A stretch of DNA of 64,000 nucleotides. It comes from Clavibacter michiganensis (GTDB lineage Bacteria; Actinomycetota; Actinomycetes; Actinomycetales; Microbacteriaceae). Under the pieces are notes generated by a model, which saw only the letters and a program-made list of their open reading frames with translations, ran no database searches and was not told the DNA's origin. The first letter of the stretch is position 1. Every line of letters starts with the position of its first letter. The position numbers were made by a program, and so were the translations under genes. This document shows positions 26,614 to 35,425 of the stretch, in pieces. The stretch is taken from NCBI GenBank assembly GCA_002150995.1, contig MDHJ01000001.1:2666001-2730000 (forward strand), given 5' to 3'.

Positions 26614-27569
26614 TGACGATCACCGACACCACCGCCACCCCCGCCACCGCTGCGTCCGGCGGGCTCGCCCCGCTCGAGGGCGTGCTCTTCTTCCCCGTGA
26701 CCCCGTTCGACGCCCACGACCGCGTCGACGAGGACCTGCTCGCCGCGCACGTGGCCGACGGGCTCGGCCAGGGCGCCGGCGCCGCCTTCGTCGCGTGCGG
26801 CACGGGCGAGTTCCACGCGCTCGACATCGAGGAGTACGCGCAGGCCGTGCGCGTCGGGGTCGCCGCCGCCGCGGGGCGCCACGTCGTCGTCGCGGGCGTC
26901 GGCGGGCCGCTCGGGCACGCCCGCCGGTGCGCCCGGATCGCCGCCGAGCTGGGGGCGGACGGGATCCTCGTGATGCCGCCCTACCTCGTGCAGGGCCCCC
27001 AGGCCGGCATCGCCGCGTACGTGGAGGCGATCGCGGCCGCCACGCCGCTGCCGCTCATCGCGTACCACCGGGGCACCGCGCAGTTCAGCGAGTCGACGGT
27101 GGAGCGGCTCCTCGCCCTGCCCACCCTCGCCGGCATCAAGGACGGGGCCGGCGACATCGCCCTCATGCAGCGCTTCGTGCTGGCCGCGCGCCGGGCCGGA
27201 CGGGACGACGTGCAGTTCTTCAACGGGCTGCTGACCGCCGAGGCGAGCCAGGCGGCCTACCGCGCCATCGGCGTGCCGCTGTACTCGTCCGCCGTCTTCG
27301 CGATGGCGCCGCGGATCGCGCGGGCGTTCTTCGCCGCGTACGAGGCCGACGACCGGGAGGCGCAGCGCCGGCTCCTCGACGGGTTCTACACGCCGCTCGT
27401 GCGCCTGCGCGACCAGACGCCCGGCTTCGCCGTGTCGCTCATCAAGGCGGGCCTGCGGCTCCGGGGGATGCCGGTGGGGTCCGTCCGGGCGCCGCTGGTG
27501 GATCCGAGCCCGCACCAGCTCGCGGAGCTCGAGCGGATCCTCGCGCACGGCGACGAGGTGGTCTCGTGA
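26613..27569 (+). CDS. kdgD: 5-dehydro-4-deoxyglucarate dehydratase (DapA family)
   Basis: Dehydrates and decarboxylates 5-keto-4-deoxyglucarate to 2-oxoglutarate semialdehyde. The 318-residue class I aldolase-type barrel has FFPVTPFDAHDRVDEDLL, CGTGEFHAL in place of the GTTGE motif, MPPYLVQGPQAG, IAYHRGTAQFS with the conserved Tyr, and LAGIKDGAGD with Schiff-base Lys176. GTGEFHAL and YHRGTA separate KdgD from dihydrodipicolinate synthases. The ATG shares a base with the gudD stop and the gene overlaps the aldehyde dehydrogenase by 4 bp: a tightly coupled operon. Confidence 0.92.
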   Translation: MTITDTTATPATAASGGLAPLEGVLFFPVTPFDAHDRVDEDLLAAHVADGLGQGAGAAFVACGTGEFHALDIEEYAQAVRVGVAAAAGRHVVVAGVGGPLGHARRCARIAAELGADGILVMPPYLVQGPQAGIAAYVEAIAAATPLPLIAYHRGTAQFSESTVERLLALPTLAGIKDGAGDIALMQRFVLAARRAGRDDVQFFNGLLTAEASQAAYRAIGVPLYSSAVFAMAPRIARAFFAAYEADDREAQRRLLDGFYTPLVRLRDQTPGFAVSLIKAGLRLRGMPVGSVRAPLVDPSPHQLAELERILAHGDEVVS

Positions 27570-28996
27570 GCGGCGCGGACACCACGGCGGAGGCCGTCCG
27601 GGACACCGTGGCGCGCGCCGCCGCGGCCGCGCCCGCCGCCGCCCGGGCCACCGAGGCGGAGCGCGCCGGGTGGCTCCGCGCGATCGCCGACGACCTCGAC
27701 GCCGCGCGCGACGCGCTCGTGCCGCTCGCCGCCCGCGAGACCGGGCTCGCCGTGCCGCGCCTCAGGGGCGAGGTCGCCCGCACCACCGGCCAGCTGCGGC
27801 TGTTCGCCGACGCGATCGAGGAGGGCAGCCACCTGGAGGTGGTCGTCGACCACGCCGACCCGTCGAGCGCTCCCCCGCGTCCGGACCTCCGGCGCATGCT
27901 GATCCCGCTCGGCCCCGTCGCCGTGTACGCGGCCTCGAACTTCCCGTTCGCGTTCTCCGTCGCCGGCGGCGACACGGCATCGGCGCTCGCCGTCGGGTGC
28001 CCCGTCGTCGTGAAGGCGCACCCCGGGCACGCGGAGACCTCCCGGGCGACCGCCGCGATCGTCGCCGGCGCGCTCCGGCGGGCCGGGGCTCCCGACGGCG
28101 CGTTCGCGCTCGTCGAGGGCTTCGACGCCGGGCTCGCGCTCGTCGACGCGGCCCCCGTCCGCGCGGCCGCCTTCACGGGCTCGCTCGGCGGGGGACGCGC
28201 GCTCGCCGACCGCGCCGCCGCGCGCGACGAGCCGATCCCGTTCTTCGGCGAGCTCGGCAGCCTCAACCCTGTCGTCGTCACACCTCGGGCCGATGCCGCC
28301 CGCGGGGCCGAGCTGGCCGCGGGCCTCGCCGCGTCGTACACGCTCGGGGCGGGCCAGTTCTGCACCAAGCCGGGGCTCGTGCTCGTCCCCGCGGGCTCGG
28401 CGCTCGAGCGGGAGCTGCCCGGGCAGGTGCCGGGCGGCACGGCGGCCATGCTGACCGGATCCATCGCGGAGGGCTTCGTGACGGGCGCCCGACGGCTCGC
28501 CGGGATCCCGGGGGTCGAGGAGCTGATCGCGCCGACGGTCGCCGGCGCCGCCGCGCTGCTCGCGGTCGACGCCCCCGACTTCGCCGCGTCGGCCGACGAT
28601 CTCACCGCGGAGCTGTTCGGCCCCGCGACCCTGCTGGTGCGGTACCGCAGCGCCGAGGAGCGGGACCTCGCCGTCGCCGCCCTCCCGGGGTCCCTCACGG
28701 CGACCCTGCACGCCGAGCCGGAGGACGAGGTCGACGCGCTCGTCGACCTCCTCGCCGCACGCGCGGGTCGCCTGCTCTTCGCGGGCTGGCCCACGGGCGT
28801 CGCCGTCGCCTGGGCCCAGCACCACGGCGGGCCGTGGCCCGCGACGACGTCCCAGCACACGTCGGTGGGCGTGACGGCGATGCGGCGGTTCCAGCGGCCG
28901 ATCGCGTACCAGGACGCGCCGGAGGAGATCCTGCCGGCCCCGCTCCGGGACGGCTGGTCGGGCCCCCGGCGCGTGGACGGCCGACTGCGCGCCTGA
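27566..28996 (+). CDS. 2,5-dioxovalerate (alpha-ketoglutarate semialdehyde) dehydrogenase
   Basis: Oxidises 2-oxoglutarate semialdehyde to 2-oxoglutarate, closing the oxidative uronate route. The 476-residue aldehyde dehydrogenase starts at GTG 27566 overlapping kdgD (GTGA). It has PLGPVAVYAASNFPFAFSVAGGDTASALAVGCPVVVKAHPGHAETS (cofactor-binding region), FTGSLGGGRALADRAAAR, FFGELGSLNPVVVTP (general-base Glu) and GAGQFCTKPGLVLVP (catalytic Cys). The SNFPFAFSVAGGDTA and TGWP-type signatures are typical of the KGSADH subgroup linked to kdgD. A strong hairpin about 100 bp downstream likely ends the operon. Confidence 0.92.
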   Translation: MSGADTTAEAVRDTVARAAAAAPAAARATEAERAGWLRAIADDLDAARDALVPLAARETGLAVPRLRGEVARTTGQLRLFADAIEEGSHLEVVVDHADPSSAPPRPDLRRMLIPLGPVAVYAASNFPFAFSVAGGDTASALAVGCPVVVKAHPGHAETSRATAAIVAGALRRAGAPDGAFALVEGFDAGLALVDAAPVRAAAFTGSLGGGRALADRAAARDEPIPFFGELGSLNPVVVTPRADAARGAELAAGLAASYTLGAGQFCTKPGLVLVPAGSALERELPGQVPGGTAAMLTGSIAEGFVTGARRLAGIPGVEELIAPTVAGAAALLAVDAPDFAASADDLTAELFGPATLLVRYRSAEERDLAVAALPGSLTATLHAEPEDEVDALVDLLAARAGRLLFAGWPTGVAVAWAQHHGGPWPATTSQHTSVGVTAMRRFQRPIAYQDAPEEILPAPLRDGWSGPRRVDGRLRA

Positions 28997-29099
28997 GCGG
29001 GACGCGCCGGACGCCGTGCGCGCCGCTCGGCATGGGCCGGGCGAGAGGCGGGAGCACGGGAGCCCGGCAGGCGGGAGCCTGGAGCCCGGGCGGAAGTGC

Positions 29100-29125
29100 G
29101 CCCGGCCCCGGTGACGGGGCCGGGC
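29100..29125 (+). terminator. Hairpin terminator after the uronate operon
   Basis: GCCCGGCCCCG (29100-29110) and CGGGGCCGGGC (29115-29125) form a perfect 11-bp stem with a GTGA tetraloop, 104 bp after the aldehyde dehydrogenase stop codon. No U-tract. Confidence 0.7.
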
Positions 29126-29131
29126 CGCCGG

Positions 29132-29206
29132 CGAGCTGTTACCCGCAGCTCGAGCCGACATGTGTCGCGCTCCACCCGAAGGAGCGGCGCACAGATCGAA
29201 GGTAAC
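29132..29206 (+). other. Candidate structured RNA element in a 439-bp intergenic region
   Basis: The 28997-29435 spacer holds no gene I can support. After the terminator stem comes a hairpin CGAGCTG-TTACCCG-CAGCTCG (29132-29152), then an interrupted hairpin at 29161-29193 (TGTG/CACA outer, CGCTCC/GGAGCG inner, 7-nt loop). GGTAAC (29201-29206) can pair with GTTACC (29138-29143), mostly the loop of the first hairpin, forming a pseudoknot that encloses the second. No known riboswitch signature was recognised. It could be a 3' UTR element or a leader of the aldo/keto reductase gene 230 bp downstream. Confidence 0.35.
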
Positions 29207-29366
29207 GCGCCTGCCATCAGCCGTGAACCGGGGCCGCTACTTGTCTTCCGCGCCGCCATGCCAGTAGTGGGTGCGCACCACCGGTGTCCGGCCGCGAGGG
29301 CGAGCGGCGACGTGGACGTCGACGGGCGGACGGGCCTCGCCGGCGAGCGCAGCCGACGGCGCGCAC

Positions 29367-29402
29367 GGCACGCCCGGCACGCCCGGCACGCCCGGCACGC
29401 CG
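29367..29402. repeat. 9-bp tandem repeat, four copies
   Basis: GGCACGCCC is repeated at 29367-29375, 29376-29384, 29385-29393 and 29394-29402 (last copy ends in G). It lies about 33 bp upstream of the aldo/keto reductase start and partly overlaps the region where its promoter is expected. Confidence 0.85.
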
Positions 29403-29435
29403 TAGCCTGGTGGCCGATCGAGGAGGATCACCACA

Positions 29436-30404
29436 ATGGAGCACACCCGTCTCGGCAGCACCGGCCTCAAGGTGAGCCGCCTCGCCCTCGGCTGCATGAC
29501 GTACGGCGACCCCGCACGCGGCATGCACACCTGGACCATGGACGAGGAGGCGTCGGCGCCCTTCTTCCGCCAGGCGGTCGAGCTCGGCATCACGTTCTGG
29601 GACACCGCGAACGTCTACCAGCAGGGCACGAGCGAGGAGTACGTCGGCCGCGCCATCCGCCGCTTCACCCGGCGCGAGGACATCGTCCTCGCCACCAAGG
29701 TCTCGGGGAGGATGCACGACGGGCCCGGCGGATCCGGCCTGTCCCGGGCCGCGATCCTCGAGCAGGTCGACGCGTCCCTCCGCCGGCTCGGCACCGACCA
29801 CATCGACGTGCACTACCTGCACCGCTTCGACCCGGACACCCCGGTCGAGGAGACGATGCAGGCGCTCGACGACGTGGTCCGCGCGGGCAAGGTCCGCTAC
29901 CTCGGCGCCTCGTCCATGCACGCGTGGCAGTTCGCGAAGCTCCAGCGCGCCGCGGCCGTCCACGGCTGGACGGGCTTCGCCGCCATGCAGGACCAGTACA
30001 ACCTGATCAAGCGCGAGGAGGAGCGCGAGATGATCCCCCTCTGCGTCGACACCGGGGTCGGCCTCACCCCGTACTCCCCCAACGGCAAGGGCCGGCTGAC
30101 CCGACCGCGCGGCGCGACCACCGCGCGATCCGAGACCGACGAGGTCGCCGCGGCCTTCGACGCGGACGCCGACGGGCCCGTGATCGACGCGGTCGAGCGG
30201 ATCGCCGCCGAGCGCGACGTGCCCATGGCCCGCGTCGCCCTCGCCTGGGTGCTGCGGAACCCCGCGGTCGCCGCCCCGGTGATCGGGGCCACCAAGCCCC
30301 ACCACCTCACCGACGCCGTCGCCGCGCTCGACCTGGAGCTGACCGACGACGAGGTCACGCGCCTCGAGAGCCCCTACGTGACGCAGCCGCCGTTCTGGTG
30401 GTGA
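29436..30404 (+). CDS. Aldo/keto reductase
   Basis: A 322-residue NADPH-dependent (beta/alpha)8 reductase: MEHTRLGSTGLKVSRLALGCMTYGDP, FWDTANVYQQGTSEEYVGRAI (catalytic Asp and Tyr), IVLATKV (Lys), DVHYLHRFDPDTPVEETMQAL (His), VAAPVIGATKPHHLTDAVAALDLEL at the C-terminus. It resembles the YajO-like/AKR11 branch. The usual WSPLARG segment reads YSPNGKGRLTRP. GAGGA lies 9-10 nt before the ATG (AGGAGGATCACCACAATG). Substrate unknown. Confidence 0.92.
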   Translation: MEHTRLGSTGLKVSRLALGCMTYGDPARGMHTWTMDEEASAPFFRQAVELGITFWDTANVYQQGTSEEYVGRAIRRFTRREDIVLATKVSGRMHDGPGGSGLSRAAILEQVDASLRRLGTDHIDVHYLHRFDPDTPVEETMQALDDVVRAGKVRYLGASSMHAWQFAKLQRAAAVHGWTGFAAMQDQYNLIKREEEREMIPLCVDTGVGLTPYSPNGKGRLTRPRGATTARSETDEVAAAFDADADGPVIDAVERIAAERDVPMARVALAWVLRNPAVAAPVIGATKPHHLTDAVAALDLELTDDEVTRLESPYVTQPPFWW

Positions 30405-30456
30405 CGGCGCCGGGTCGGGGCCAGGGTCCGGGTGCGCCCGCGCCTAGGCTCGCACG

Positions 30457-30924
30457 ATGACCTCCCTCCTCGACCAGCCCGCCTGGCACCACCCGACGAT
30501 GAGGTCCGTGCGCGGCATCGGCCGGCCGGAGGTGCAGCGGTGGCTCGACGCGTACGTGGCCGCGTGGCAGTCGTACGAGCCGGACGAGATCGCCGCGCTG
30601 TGGTCCGAGGGCGCCGTGTGGCACTACCCGTTCGGGATCCGCGCGACGGGCCGCGACGCGATCGTCGCGGAGTGGATGGCCGAGCGCGACGCGTTCGTCG
30701 GGGAGCGGTTCGACGCCCGGTACCACCCGGTGGTCCTCGACGGCGACACGGCCGTCACGCACGGGCGCACCGTCTTCCTCGCGGACGAGGGCGACGAGGT
30801 CGTCACGGCGTACGACAACATCTGGTTCCTCCGCTTCGACGCCGACGGGCGCTGCTCCGAGTTCCACGAGTGGTACGCGGGCCGACCGGAGGACGAGCCG
30901 GACCGGGCGATCCCGCAGCACTGA
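30457..30924 (+). CDS. NTF2/SnoaL-like domain protein
   Basis: A 155-residue protein with the alpha+beta cone fold of NTF2-like proteins: VQRWLDAYVAAWQSYEPDEIAALWSEGAVWHYPFGIRATGRDAIVAEWMAERDAF, then FDARYHPVVLDGDTAVTHGRTVFLADEGDEVVTAYDNIWFLRFDADGRCSEFHEWYAGRP. The pattern fits the SnoaL-like nuclear-transport-factor group, which includes small-molecule isomerases and many uncharacterised proteins. TAGGCT (30445-30450) lies 6 nt before the ATG, so it is probably transcribed independently of the AKR gene. Confidence 0.85.
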   Translation: MTSLLDQPAWHHPTMRSVRGIGRPEVQRWLDAYVAAWQSYEPDEIAALWSEGAVWHYPFGIRATGRDAIVAEWMAERDAFVGERFDARYHPVVLDGDTAVTHGRTVFLADEGDEVVTAYDNIWFLRFDADGRCSEFHEWYAGRPEDEPDRAIPQH

Positions 30925-30998
30925 GCCGAGCGGCCTCGAGGTCGGGCGGAGCCACCGCGAGCGGAGGGCGTGCCGGACGGGGCCGCGGAGCCCCCGCC

Positions 30999-32162
30999 CT
31001 AGCGGCCGCGGACGAGTCGAGCCGAGATCGCCGCGTGCGGACGGGATCCCGCGGCGGAGCCGGTGCGGGTGTGCGTCTCGACGACCTCGAAGCCCGCCGC
31101 GACCAGCTCGTGCGCGAGCAGATCGGTCGGCCACCGGTAGGCGGTGACCACCGCGTGGTCGAACGCCTCCAGACGTGCGCCGCGGAAGAAGCCCACGAGG
31201 AGCCGTCCGTCCGGGCGGAGCACGCGGGCGAACTCGTCGAGGGCGCGTCGGATGGTCGACGGCTCGTGGTGGATGAGGGAGTACCAGGCCAGGACTCCCC
31301 CGTACGCGTCCGCCGCGTCGGGCAGGGCGTCGATGCTGCTGGTAGCGAAGGGCACCGCGGGGTAGGCGGCGCGCGCGTGGTCGACGAAGGCGGCCACCTG
31401 GTCGATCCCGCGGACGTCGATCCCCTGACGCGCGAGGTGGTCGGTCCAGTGCCCGGGACCGCAGCCCGCGTCGAGCACGGGACCCGGGACGCCCGCCGCC
31501 CATGTCGTCACCAGCTCGGCGTCGGACGGGTGCACGGCCGCCATGGATCCGAGCAGCTCCGTGTACTCCGCGGCCCGGTCCGCGTACGAGCCGACCACGT
31601 CGGCTGCCCGGCGAGGTGCCGGGGAGGCGTCGTCCAGGCCGAAGTGCCGCAGCACGCGCCGGGCGACCTCCGCCGGGGTGCTGTCGTCCGCGTCGATGAC
31701 CGCCTCGTCGAGATCCGCCCGCGCCTGCCGGTCCGCGAGCTCCGCGTGCCGCTCCAGGTGCCATGCCAGGTCCTCCGCCCGGTCGGGGTCGTAGCGTCGA
31801 CGCAGCCGCGCCTCGAGGGCCCGTGGCCGGGCCACGAGGCGGACCGACCGGACCGGCATCCCGACGGCGCGCGCGTAGCGGGCCGCGTCGGATGCGCTCG
31901 CGATGACGCCGCTGAGGACCAGCTGCCGCGGGCCGACGGAGCGGTAGGCCGCCCAGACGGCGGCGATGGCCCGCGCCTCGACGAGGGTGTTGTCCGGGTC
32001 GTCGGCGGCGACCGGCCACGACCGGTGGAACCAGTCGACGTCCATGAGGCTCAAGGGGCGCCCGCGGGCGGCGAGGAGGTTCCCGACGTGGTCGAGCACG
32101 GTCGTCTTGCCCACGCCGTACGAGCCGTTGAGGAAGATCGCGTACTCCGGGTGCTCGGCCAC
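30999..32162 (-). CDS. P-loop kinase fused to a class I SAM-dependent methyltransferase
   Basis: A 387-residue two-domain protein. Residues 1-175: P-loop kinase-like domain with Walker A LNGSYGVGKTT, SLMDVDWFHRSWP and LVLSGVIASASDAARYARAVGMPVRSVRLVARPRALEARLRRR. Residues about 187-387: methyltransferase with VVGSYADRAAEYTELL, motif I PVLDAGCGPGHWTDHLARQG, GIDQ, and LARVLRPDGRLLVGFF-like motif III. The joint (VLRHFGLDDASPAPRRAAD) reads smoothly, so the fusion is not an obvious frameshift product. Start: GTG 32162 with TAGGGT (32074... minus strand 32174-32169) 6 nt upstream. Each half is usually a separate protein; the joint function is unknown. Confidence 0.8.
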   Translation of the reverse strand: MAEHPEYAIFLNGSYGVGKTTVLDHVGNLLAARGRPLSLMDVDWFHRSWPVAADDPDNTLVEARAIAAVWAAYRSVGPRQLVLSGVIASASDAARYARAVGMPVRSVRLVARPRALEARLRRRYDPDRAEDLAWHLERHAELADRQARADLDEAVIDADDSTPAEVARRVLRHFGLDDASPAPRRAADVVGSYADRAAEYTELLGSMAAVHPSDAELVTTWAAGVPGPVLDAGCGPGHWTDHLARQGIDVRGIDQVAAFVDHARAAYPAVPFATSSIDALPDAADAYGGVLAWYSLIHHEPSTIRRALDEFARVLRPDGRLLVGFFRGARLEAFDHAVVTAYRWPTDLLAHELVAAGFEVVETHTRTGSAAGSRPHAAISARLVRGR

Positions 32163-32171
32163 CCTCCGACC

Positions 32172-34178
32172 CTAGGCCGCGATGCGCAGCCCGCCGTTCG
32201 GTGCACGTCCCGGCATCGCGGCGTCAGCCGGGGAGCGCCCCGCGAGCTGGGCGCGGAGCGCATCCGCGTCGGTGACGGGGAGGCGGCAGACGAACGCGGC
32301 GCAGAGGTACGCGGTGGGGCCGGCGGCGGCCGTCCGTTCGGCGAGCAGGTCGAAGCCGGCCTCCGCCCACGCGCGCGCGCCGGAGTCCGTCACGACCAGC
32401 GCCACGTCCGGCGGGCGGATGCGGCCGCGCGCGATCGCGGCGAGCGGGCCGGCGGCACCTTCCGCATCGGCGGGACCATCCGCACCGGCCGCGTCGGGCA
32501 GCACCACGACGAGCTGGCGGGCGGCCCGGTCGACGGCGACCGCCTGCTCGAGCGCGCCGCCGAACGCGATCGGCCGCGTCGCACCGGCCGCCGCGACGGT
32601 CGCGAGCGCGGCGCGCGCCGCGTCGTCGTAGCGGGGATCCGCGGTCAGCTGCCCCAGCACGCGCGCGGCCGAGGCGGCCGCGGTGAGCCCGGAGGGGTAC
32701 GCGCCCTCGGACGGATCCGACGCGAGGTCGAGGCCGAATCCGGCGAGCACCGGATCCGCGCCCGTCGGCACCCGGAACCCGGCGCTCCCGCCGCCGCCCG
32801 CGTCCGATCCCGCGTCCGCGCCCGCCGCCGCCGCCGCCGCGATCAGCGCGTCCACGAGATCCCGCGCCCGCACGGCGTAGCCCGCGTCCCCCGTCGCGAG
32901 GGCCAGCGCGAGCAGCCCGTCCGCGAGCATGCCGTGGTCCTCGAGGGTCGCGACCGCGGGCGACACCCGCCCGTCGATGGACGCCCGGACGAGCGACCCG
33001 TCCTCCCGCACGTGCTGGTCGAGCAGCATGTCGGCGGCGGCCCGGGCGGCCTCGATCCACGCGGGGCGGCCGAACGCGCGGCCCGACCGGGCGAGCGCAC
33101 CGATCGCGAGCCCGTTCCAGCCGGTGAGCACCTTGCCGTCGACCGCGGGCGGCTCCTCGGCGGCGCGGCCCGCGGCGTCGAGCGCGTAGTAGCCGCCCTC
33201 GACGCGGCGGCCGGCGACCGTGCTCTCCGAGTCCTGCGCCGACGCGAAGCCGCCCGACGCCCGCCGGAGCGTCCCGATCAGGAACGCGACGATCCCCGCC
33301 GCGACCTCCTCGTCGCCGGCGCGTGCGTACGCGTCGAGGAGGAGCGCGTTGTCGTAGAGCATCCGCTCGTAGTGCGGCTCCGACCAGTCACGGCGCGTCG
33401 AGTAGCGGAAGAAGCCGCCCTCCACCGGGTCGCGCAGGTCGGAGCGGGCCATCGCGTCGAGGGTGCGGCGGACGAGCGCGGCCGTCGCCTCGGCGCGGTC
33501 CGGCGCGAGCGCGCCGGAGGTCGCGAGCGTGTCGAGGAGCAGCACCACGGGGGCGACCGGGAACTTGGGCGCGGATCCGAACCCGCCGTGCTCCGTGTCC
33601 TCGAAGCCGGCGAGCTCGGCGGCCACGCGGTCGAGGGCGGCGGCGTCCGGGAGGGGCGAGGCGGCGGATCCGCGCGCCGAGGCCTCGCGGATCGCCGCGC
33701 TCAGCTGCCCCGCACCCTGCTCCACCTGGTCCCGCCGCGTCGTCCACGCGTCGGCGACCGCGTCCAGCACCTGCCGGAACGACGGGTGGCCGGCCCGCGG
33801 CTCGGGCGGCGAGTACGTGCCCGCGTGGAAGGTGCGCCCCTCGGGCGTCGTGAACACGTTGAGCGGCCAGCCCAGCTGGTCGGTGAAGGCCCCCGCCGCC
33901 GTGATGAGCGCGGCGTCGACCTCCGGGTGCTCCTCGCGATCCACCTTGACCGCGACGAAGCCCGCGTTCAGCCGCTCCGCGAGCACCGGGTCGGAGAACG
34001 TCTCGCGCGCCATGACGTGGCACCAGTGGCAGGTGGAGTAGCCGACGGAGACGAGCACGGGCACGTCGCGCCGGGCGGCCTCCGCGAACGCCTCCGGGCC
34101 CCAGGGACGCCAGTCGACCGGGTTGTCGGCGTGGCTCAGGAGGTACGGGCTGACGGCGTCGGCGAGGCGGTTGGTCAT
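32172..34178 (-). CDS. DUF255/thioredoxin-domain protein (YyaL/SSP411 family)
   Basis: A 668-residue cytosolic protein. The N-terminal thioredoxin-like domain begins [62 protein letters not shown] with the CHWCH motif, followed by [12 protein letters not shown] and [20 protein letters not shown]. The rest is a six-hairpin glycosidase-like alpha/alpha barrel ([51 protein letters not shown]). Length fits the family (about 650-700). Biochemical role unknown. TAGCGT on the minus strand (34190-34185) lies 6 nt before the ATG. Confidence 0.92.
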   Translation of the reverse strand: MTNRLADAVSPYLLSHADNPVDWRPWGPEAFAEAARRDVPVLVSVGYSTCHWCHVMARETFSDPVLAERLNAGFVAVKVDREEHPEVDAALITAAGAFTDQLGWPLNVFTTPEGRTFHAGTYSPPEPRAGHPSFRQVLDAVADAWTTRRDQVEQGAGQLSAAIREASARGSAASPLPDAAALDRVAAELAGFEDTEHGGFGSAPKFPVAPVVLLLDTLATSGALAPDRAEATAALVRRTLDAMARSDLRDPVEGGFFRYSTRRDWSEPHYERMLYDNALLLDAYARAGDEEVAAGIVAFLIGTLRRASGGFASAQDSESTVAGRRVEGGYYALDAAGRAAEEPPAVDGKVLTGWNGLAIGALARSGRAFGRPAWIEAARAAADMLLDQHVREDGSLVRASIDGRVSPAVATLEDHGMLADGLLALALATGDAGYAVRARDLVDALIAAAAAAGADAGSDAGGGGSAGFRVPTGADPVLAGFGLDLASDPSEGAYPSGLTAAASAARVLGQLTADPRYDDAARAALATVAAAGATRPIAFGGALEQAVAVDRAARQLVVVLPDAAGADGPADAEGAAGPLAAIARGRIRPPDVALVVTDSGARAWAEAGFDLLAERTAAAGPTAYLCAAFVCRLPVTDADALRAQLAGRSPADAAMPGRAPNGGLRIAA

Positions 34179-34216
34179 GCGTCCACGCTACGCGCGGGCC
34201 TCCGGGCGACGGCCGG

Positions 34217-35383
34217 TCAGATCCAGTCGCGCTTGCGGAAGATGGTGAACAGGACGCCGCTCACGCCCAGCATGAGCAGGAGCGAGACCGGGTAGCCCCA
34301 GTCCCAGTGCAGCTCCGGCATCAGGTCGAAGTTCATGCCGTACACGCTCGAGACGAGCGTGGGCGCGAAGAGGATGGCCGCCCAGCCGGAGATCTTGCGG
34401 GTCTCGACGCTCTGCCGGTTGCTCGACTCGGACAGCTCCCGCATCTCCTCGTTCTGGCGCTGCCCCACGAGCGTGCTGTTCACGGTGAGGATGTCGCGCA
34501 GCAGCACCCGGAACTCCTCGACGCGCTCGTTGACGACGATGACGTGGTCGGCCACGTCCCGGAGCGCCTGCTGCAGGTCCTCGCTCACGCGGTACTTGCC
34601 GGATCCCGCCTGCAGCTGCTGCAGCATGCCCGTGAGGGGGCGCACGGCCCGCTGGAAGTCGATGACCTCGCGCGACAGCTCGTAGATGCGGCGGGACACG
34701 GCCGGGTCCCCGTCGAAGACCTGGTCCTCGATCTCGTCGATGTCGTTGGCGAGGCCCGTGACCACGGGCGCGTACCCGTCGACGACGGCGTCGAGGATCG
34801 CGTAGAGCACCGACTCGGGCCCCTGCGCCAGGAGCTCCGGCCGCTCCTGCATGCGCGTGCGCACGGCGGAGAGGTCGGGCGACTCGGCGTGCCGGACCGT
34901 GATGACGAAGTTCCGGCCGAGGAACACGTGCAGCTCGCCGAACTCCACCTCCTCGCGGTCGTCCACGTAGCGGGCGGCGCGCAGCACGGTGAAGAGGGTG
35001 GAGCTGTAGCGCTCGGTCTTCGGGCGCTGATGCGCCTGCACCGCGTCCTCGACGGCCAGCTCGTGCAGGTCGAACTCCTCGGCGAGCGCCTGCAGCTCCT
35101 CGACGGTCGGCCGGTAGAGGCCGATCCACGCCATCGCCTCGGGGCGCTCGTCGAGCTCGCGGAAGGTGTCGGCGAGCGTCGCGGGGCTCGCCACGCGGCA
35201 CCCGTCGACGTAGACGCCGTTGTCGACGAGGCTCGGGCGGCGCGGGCCGTCGTCGGGCTCGCGGTGCTCGGGATCCCGCTCGGCCCGCGCCCGCGAGGTG
35301 CCGCCGCCCGCGAGGCTCCCGAGGGGCGCGACGCCTCGGGAGACCACGGACTTGAGGCGCGTGCGGATGCGGTGCTGGGACAT
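34217..35383 (-). CDS. corA: CorA family magnesium/cobalt transporter
   Basis: A 388-residue divalent-cation channel. A large cytoplasmic alpha/beta funnel domain (LADTFRELDERPEAMAWIGLYRP...LHELAVEDAVQAHQRPKTERY) and the long stalk helix lead to two C-terminal membrane helices with the diagnostic pore motif YGMN (VYGMNFDLMPELHWDWGYPVSLLLMLGVSGVLFTIFRKRDWI). Start: ATG 35383 chosen over GTG 35392 because TACGGT (minus strand 35396-35391) would overlap the GTG but sits 7 nt before the ATG, as in other leaderless genes here. The first 45 residues are not conserved. Confidence 0.93.
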   Translation of the reverse strand: MSQHRIRTRLKSVVSRGVAPLGSLAGGGTSRARAERDPEHREPDDGPRRPSLVDNGVYVDGCRVASPATLADTFRELDERPEAMAWIGLYRPTVEELQALAEEFDLHELAVEDAVQAHQRPKTERYSSTLFTVLRAARYVDDREEVEFGELHVFLGRNFVITVRHAESPDLSAVRTRMQERPELLAQGPESVLYAILDAVVDGYAPVVTGLANDIDEIEDQVFDGDPAVSRRIYELSREVIDFQRAVRPLTGMLQQLQAGSGKYRVSEDLQQALRDVADHVIVVNERVEEFRVLLRDILTVNSTLVGQRQNEEMRELSESSNRQSVETRKISGWAAILFAPTLVSSVYGMNFDLMPELHWDWGYPVSLLLMLGVSGVLFTIFRKRDWI

Positions 35384-35425
35384 GGGGCACACCGTACCGG
35401 GCGGAGGTGTCGCGTTCCCCCGCGC

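Noticed and set aside
28997-29435. A possible small gene in the 439-bp spacer (frames open on both strands)
   Set aside because: Translations are repeat- and composition-driven (HARHARHARH, GVPGVPGVPGV) and show no start signal or domain.
30432-34295. A 1287-codon open frame on the plus strand
   Set aside because: It lies antisense to the kinase-methyltransferase and DUF255 genes, both with clear domains. Composition (Arg/Gly/Val-rich, no domains) is that of a high-GC shadow frame.
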